Shown here in pieces: positions 7,237 through 9,142 of a stretch of DNA of 9,142 nt (the stretch's first letter is position 1; each line of letters starts with the position of its first letter). The DNA lies in NCBI GenBank assembly GCA_025056955.1, contig JANWYL010000112.1:1-9142 (forward strand), written 5' to 3'. Below the pieces are notes generated by a model, which had not been told where the DNA came from, searched no databases, and saw nothing but the letters and a program-made list of their open reading frames with translations. Position numbers and translations under genes: made by a program. This DNA comes from Sandaracinaceae bacterium (lineage in GTDB: Bacteria; Myxococcota_A; Polyangia; Polyangiales; Sandaracinaceae).

Positions 7237-7257
7237 GTCCCTGGCCACCCCAGGCAC
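7237..7257 (+). promoter_or_regulatory. Short hairpin in the ybaB leader
   Basis: CCTGG (7240-7244) pairs with CCAGG (7250-7254) around CCACC, and GT/AC can extend the stem past one C-C mismatch. It ends 7 bases before the AAGGAG ribosome binding site at 7265-7270. Too weak for a terminator and without a U run; a role in translation is speculative. Confidence 0.25.
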
Positions 7258-7275
7258 AACACAAAAGGAGTTGCC

Positions 7276-7602
7276 ATGCCCAATCAGTTCCGCGGAGGAA
7301 TGGATGAGCTGCTCCGGCAAGCCGCTCGCCTTCAACGCAAAATCGAGTCAAAAAGGCAGGAGCTGCGCTCTGTGACACTCGAAGCCACCGCAGGAAACGA
7401 CCAGGTCAAAGTGGTGGTCAATGGAGGGCGCGAAATTGTGAGCATCACGATTGCTCCTGAATTGCTTCAAAAGGAGGACCTGAGCTTGGTGCAAGATCTC
7501 ATTGTGGCTGCGGTCAATGCTGGCCTTGAGAAAGTCAATAGAATGCTCGAAGAAGAGCTGAGCAAGGTGGCAGGCGGCATGCGGATTCCTGGGTTGTTCT
7601 AA
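7276..7602 (+). CDS. ybaB: YbaB/EbfC family nucleoid-associated DNA-binding protein
   Basis: 108 residues, the normal length for the family. It is a small dimeric, DNA-binding, nucleoid-associated protein whose gene usually sits directly before recR. The sequence shows the expected order: an N-terminal helix (about 8-32, MDELLRQAARLQRKIESKRQ), a central beta section with VKVVVNGGREIVSITIAPELL, then a long C-terminal helix from about 72 ending EEELSKVAGGMRIPGLF. ATG 7276 is chosen because AAGGAG stands at 7265-7270, five bases ahead. The frame stays open back to 6979, but that extension overlaps hutF on the other strand and has no homology. The stop is eight bases before the recR GTG, so the two are very likely one operon. 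The usual upstream neighbour dnaX is replaced by divergent hutF. Confidence 0.95.
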   Translation: MPNQFRGGMDELLRQAARLQRKIESKRQELRSVTLEATAGNDQVKVVVNGGREIVSITIAPELLQKEDLSLVQDLIVAAVNAGLEKVNRMLEEELSKVAGGMRIPGLF

Positions 7603-7610
7603 ATTCCCTC

Positions 7611-8210
7611 GTGAAAGAGATGGAGCACCCCCTGTCTGATTTGGTTTCTCTGCTCATGCGTCTTCCTGGTGTTGGCGAGCGGACGGCAACCAGATTCGCC
7701 TGCTTTTTGATGAACGAGGATCCATCTTACGCCAAGGCCTTGGGAGAGGCCATTAGCACCCTGCATGACCGGGTCCGCTTGTGCAAAAGATGCGCTAATT
7801 TCAGTCAAAGAGAGCTCTGTGGCATCTGTGCTGACCCTCATCGTGACAGTGGGCTCCTGTGCATTGTCGCACGTGTTCCAGATCTCTGGTCAATTGAAAG
7901 AAGCGGCAGCTTCAGCGGTCGATACCACGTGCTCCACGCCCTTCTTGCACCCCTTGAAGGGATGAACACCCACCGCCTCGATACCGATGCAATACTTGAG
8001 CGCATCCGCAGCGAGGGGGTGCGTGAAGTGATTATTGCCACCCCTCTTTCGGTTGAGGGAGAGGCAACTGCAATTTACCTCGCTCAACAAATCCGACCAC
8101 TTGGCATCCGGATTTCTCGGATCGCGAGCGGAATACCCCACGGCGGCGAACTCGAGTACATAGACCAGATCACGCTTGGCCGGGCGATCGCAGGCCGCCG
8201 TGACATGTAA
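7611..8210 (+). CDS. recR: Recombination mediator protein RecR
   Basis: 199 residues from GTG 7611, a usual RecR length. RecR works with RecO and RecF to load RecA on SSB-covered single-stranded DNA during gap repair. Domains: helix-hairpin-helix LPGVGERTATRFA (18-30), a four-cysteine zinc finger CKRC...CGIC (Cys58, 61, 70, 73), a Toprim domain (about 81-175) with ERSGSFSGRYHVL and SVEGEATAIYLA, and the C-terminal segment GIPHGGELEYIDQITLGRA. The Toprim first strand reads CIVARVPDLWSIE where the family usually has CVVEEPxD, so the conserved acidic residue is replaced by Ala87-Arg88. ATPLS (143-147) also replaces the common ATNPT. ATG 7620, in frame and nine bases later, is an alternative start. 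Neither start has a clear Shine-Dalgarno, so translation probably depends on coupling to ybaB, which ends eight bases upstream. Confidence 0.95.
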   Translation: MKEMEHPLSDLVSLLMRLPGVGERTATRFACFLMNEDPSYAKALGEAISTLHDRVRLCKRCANFSQRELCGICADPHRDSGLLCIVARVPDLWSIERSGSFSGRYHVLHALLAPLEGMNTHRLDTDAILERIRSEGVREVIIATPLSVEGEATAIYLAQQIRPLGIRISRIASGIPHGGELEYIDQITLGRAIAGRRDM

Positions 8211-8299
8211 GTGAAAAGTAAACACTACGAGTGAGAACATACCGCTGGCTTTATATCAGCCCGTATCCCAGCCCAAACCCCTCTGCCTTTTGCAAGCCG

Positions 8300-8311
8300 A
8301 GGGTATACCCT
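8300..8311. promoter_or_regulatory. 12-bp perfect palindrome before the export-gate gene
   Basis: AGGGTATACCCT is a perfect palindrome ending six bases before ATG 8318. The AGGG arm is the only Shine-Dalgarno-like stretch near this start, though 14 bases away is farther than usual. As RNA it could form a 4-bp stem with a TATA loop; as DNA it could be an operator. Function is inferred only. Confidence 0.35.
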
Positions 8312-8317
8312 GCACCC

Positions 8318-9142
8318 ATGCAGATCGGCGAAAAGCTCGAGCGATACGCAGACGTGGTGCTTGCGGCGGTTGTGCTCTTGATCGTTGGGATGATGGTTGT
8401 GCCTTTGCCCACGATCCTTCTCGATGTGTTGATCGCCGCAAACATCTCGCTGGGAGTGCTCATGCTGCTTGTGGCCCTCTATGTGCCAGACGCCCTTGCT
8501 TTTACTGCATTTCCAACACTCCTGCTCGTCACAACCCTCTACCGCCTCGCCCTCAATGTGAGCTCAACGCGCTTGATTTTGCTCCAGGCCGATGCTGGAG
8601 CCATCATCAAGGCTTTTGGCCAATTTGTCGTCCGCGGTAACTATGTGGTGGGAGCAGTCATTTTTCTCATTTTGACCCTCATTCAATTCATTGTGATTGC
8701 CAAGGGATCGGAACGCGTCGCGGAAGTCGGAGCGAGGTTTACCCTCGATGCCATGCCTGGCAAGCAGATGGCCATCGACGCCGAGCTGCGCACGGGAGCG
8801 ATTGGTCAAGACGAAGCCCGCAGGCGCCGGAAGCAGCTCCAGCGAGAAAGCCAATTTTATGGAGCGATGGATGGTGCCATGAAATTCGTCAAGGGCGATG
8901 CCATCGCGGGAATCGTTATCACGGCAATCAACTTGATCGGCGGCTTGGCAGTGGGCGTGCTGATGCGGGGCATGAACGCAATCGACGCAATCAAAGTGTA
9001 CGGTCTTTTGACCATCGGAGACGGTTTGGTGTCGCAGATCCCCTCTCTGCTCATTTCGACGGCGGCTGGCATTGTCGTGACACGTGTGGCCTCCGAAGAT
9101 GAGAACCGTTCTCTTGGTGCCGAGGTTGGTGCGCAAATTTTC
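8318..9142 (+). CDS. sctV: Type III secretion export gate protein, SctV/FlhA (FHIPEP) family, 3' end outside window
   Basis: The first 275 residues, from ATG 8318 to the window edge without a stop; full-length proteins have about 680-700. This inner-membrane protein forms the nonameric export gate of type III secretion and flagellar systems. The FHIPEP signature lies at residues 133-156 (8714-8785), with EVGARFTLDAMPGKQMAID at its core. Hydrophobic membrane segments occur near 14-35, 38-60, 64-80, 107-130, 200-222 and 238-256, with a charged cytoplasmic loop between about 130 and 195, as in the family. The wording TTLYRLALNVSSTRLILLQADAG, then KGSERVAEV, SQFYGAMDGAMKFVKGDAIAG and VTRVASEDE, matches injectisome SctV (YscV/LcrD/InvA type) more than flagellar FlhA, which as I recall has KGAGRIAEV and longer text after the ILLEG-like segment. 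It starts 107 bases after recR. The family is near certain; SctV over FlhA is likely. Confidence 0.9.
   Translation, partial: MQIGEKLERYADVVLAAVVLLIVGMMVVPLPTILLDVLIAANISLGVLMLLVALYVPDALAFTAFPTLLLVTTLYRLALNVSSTRLILLQADAGAIIKAFGQFVVRGNYVVGAVIFLILTLIQFIVIAKGSERVAEVGARFTLDAMPGKQMAIDAELRTGAIGQDEARRRRKQLQRESQFYGAMDGAMKFVKGDAIAGIVITAINLIGGLAVGVLMRGMNAIDAIKVYGLLTIGDGLVSQIPSLLISTAAGIVVTRVASEDENRSLGAEVGAQIF

Noticed and set aside
6979..7275. 99-codon N-terminal extension of YbaB
   Set aside because: It overlaps hutF, has no homology I recognise, and the strong AAGGAG site fixes the start at 7276.
8228..8260. Possible promoter with TTATAT at 8251-8256 upstream of the export-gate gene
   Set aside because: No acceptable -35 box 16-18 bases before it; the match is too weak to call.
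8247..8261. GGCT...AGCC stem after recR as a terminator
   Set aside because: Only four base pairs and no T run follows.
8564..9136. 190-codon minus-strand open frame opposite the export-gate gene
   Set aside because: The plus strand holds the FHIPEP signature and membrane helices; the antisense protein is His/Asp-rich with no recognised fold.

Overview
The window (roughly 55% G+C by hand count of a sample line) looks like chromosomal sequence from a Gram-negative bacterium. The diderm call rests on a type III secretion export-gate gene at the right edge. A myxobacterial or other deltaproteobacterial-like host would fit a mix of NRPS, formimidoylglutamate deiminase and injectisome genes, but this is only a guess: no rRNA, tRNA or other lineage marker is present. 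There are six protein genes, two of them cut by the window edges. I see no IS element, CRISPR array, tRNA, rRNA or phage gene.

Layout. (1) 1-3612 (+): the 3' part of a nonribosomal peptide synthetase, ending in a complete termination module (end of a condensation domain, adenylation, carrier, thioesterase). (2) 3613-3853: a gene-free stretch with an A/C-rich, G-poor tract (possible Rho loading site), a 19-bp-period tandem repeat, and a small hairpin touching the next gene's ribosome binding site. (3) 3854-4861 (+): an RlmI-like SAM methyltransferase without the usual N-terminal PUA domain. (4) 4896-5759 (+): N-carbamoylputrescine amidase, the last step of the agmatine-to-putrescine route. (5) 5780-7039 (-): a formimidoylglutamate deiminase (HutF) of histidine breakdown, convergent with the amidase and about 25 residues short at the N-terminus. 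(6) 7040-7275: the divergent hutF/ybaB control region, packed with inverted repeats. (7) 7276-7602 and 7611-8210 (+): ybaB and recR, a classic recombination-repair pair, here without dnaX directly upstream. (8) 8318-9142 (+): the start of an SctV/FlhA-family export gate, running off the right edge and closer to injectisome SctV than to flagellar FlhA.

The genes do not form one pathway. The left end belongs to a secondary-metabolite assembly line, the middle is nitrogen and RNA-modification housekeeping, ybaB-recR is DNA repair, and the right end probably opens a type III secretion locus. I found no clearly new multi-gene system. The best leads are active-site deviations inside recognisable families (RecR Toprim strand, NRPS thioesterase acid, adenylation pocket), the edge of a secretion cluster, and the dyad-rich hutF/ybaB spacer.
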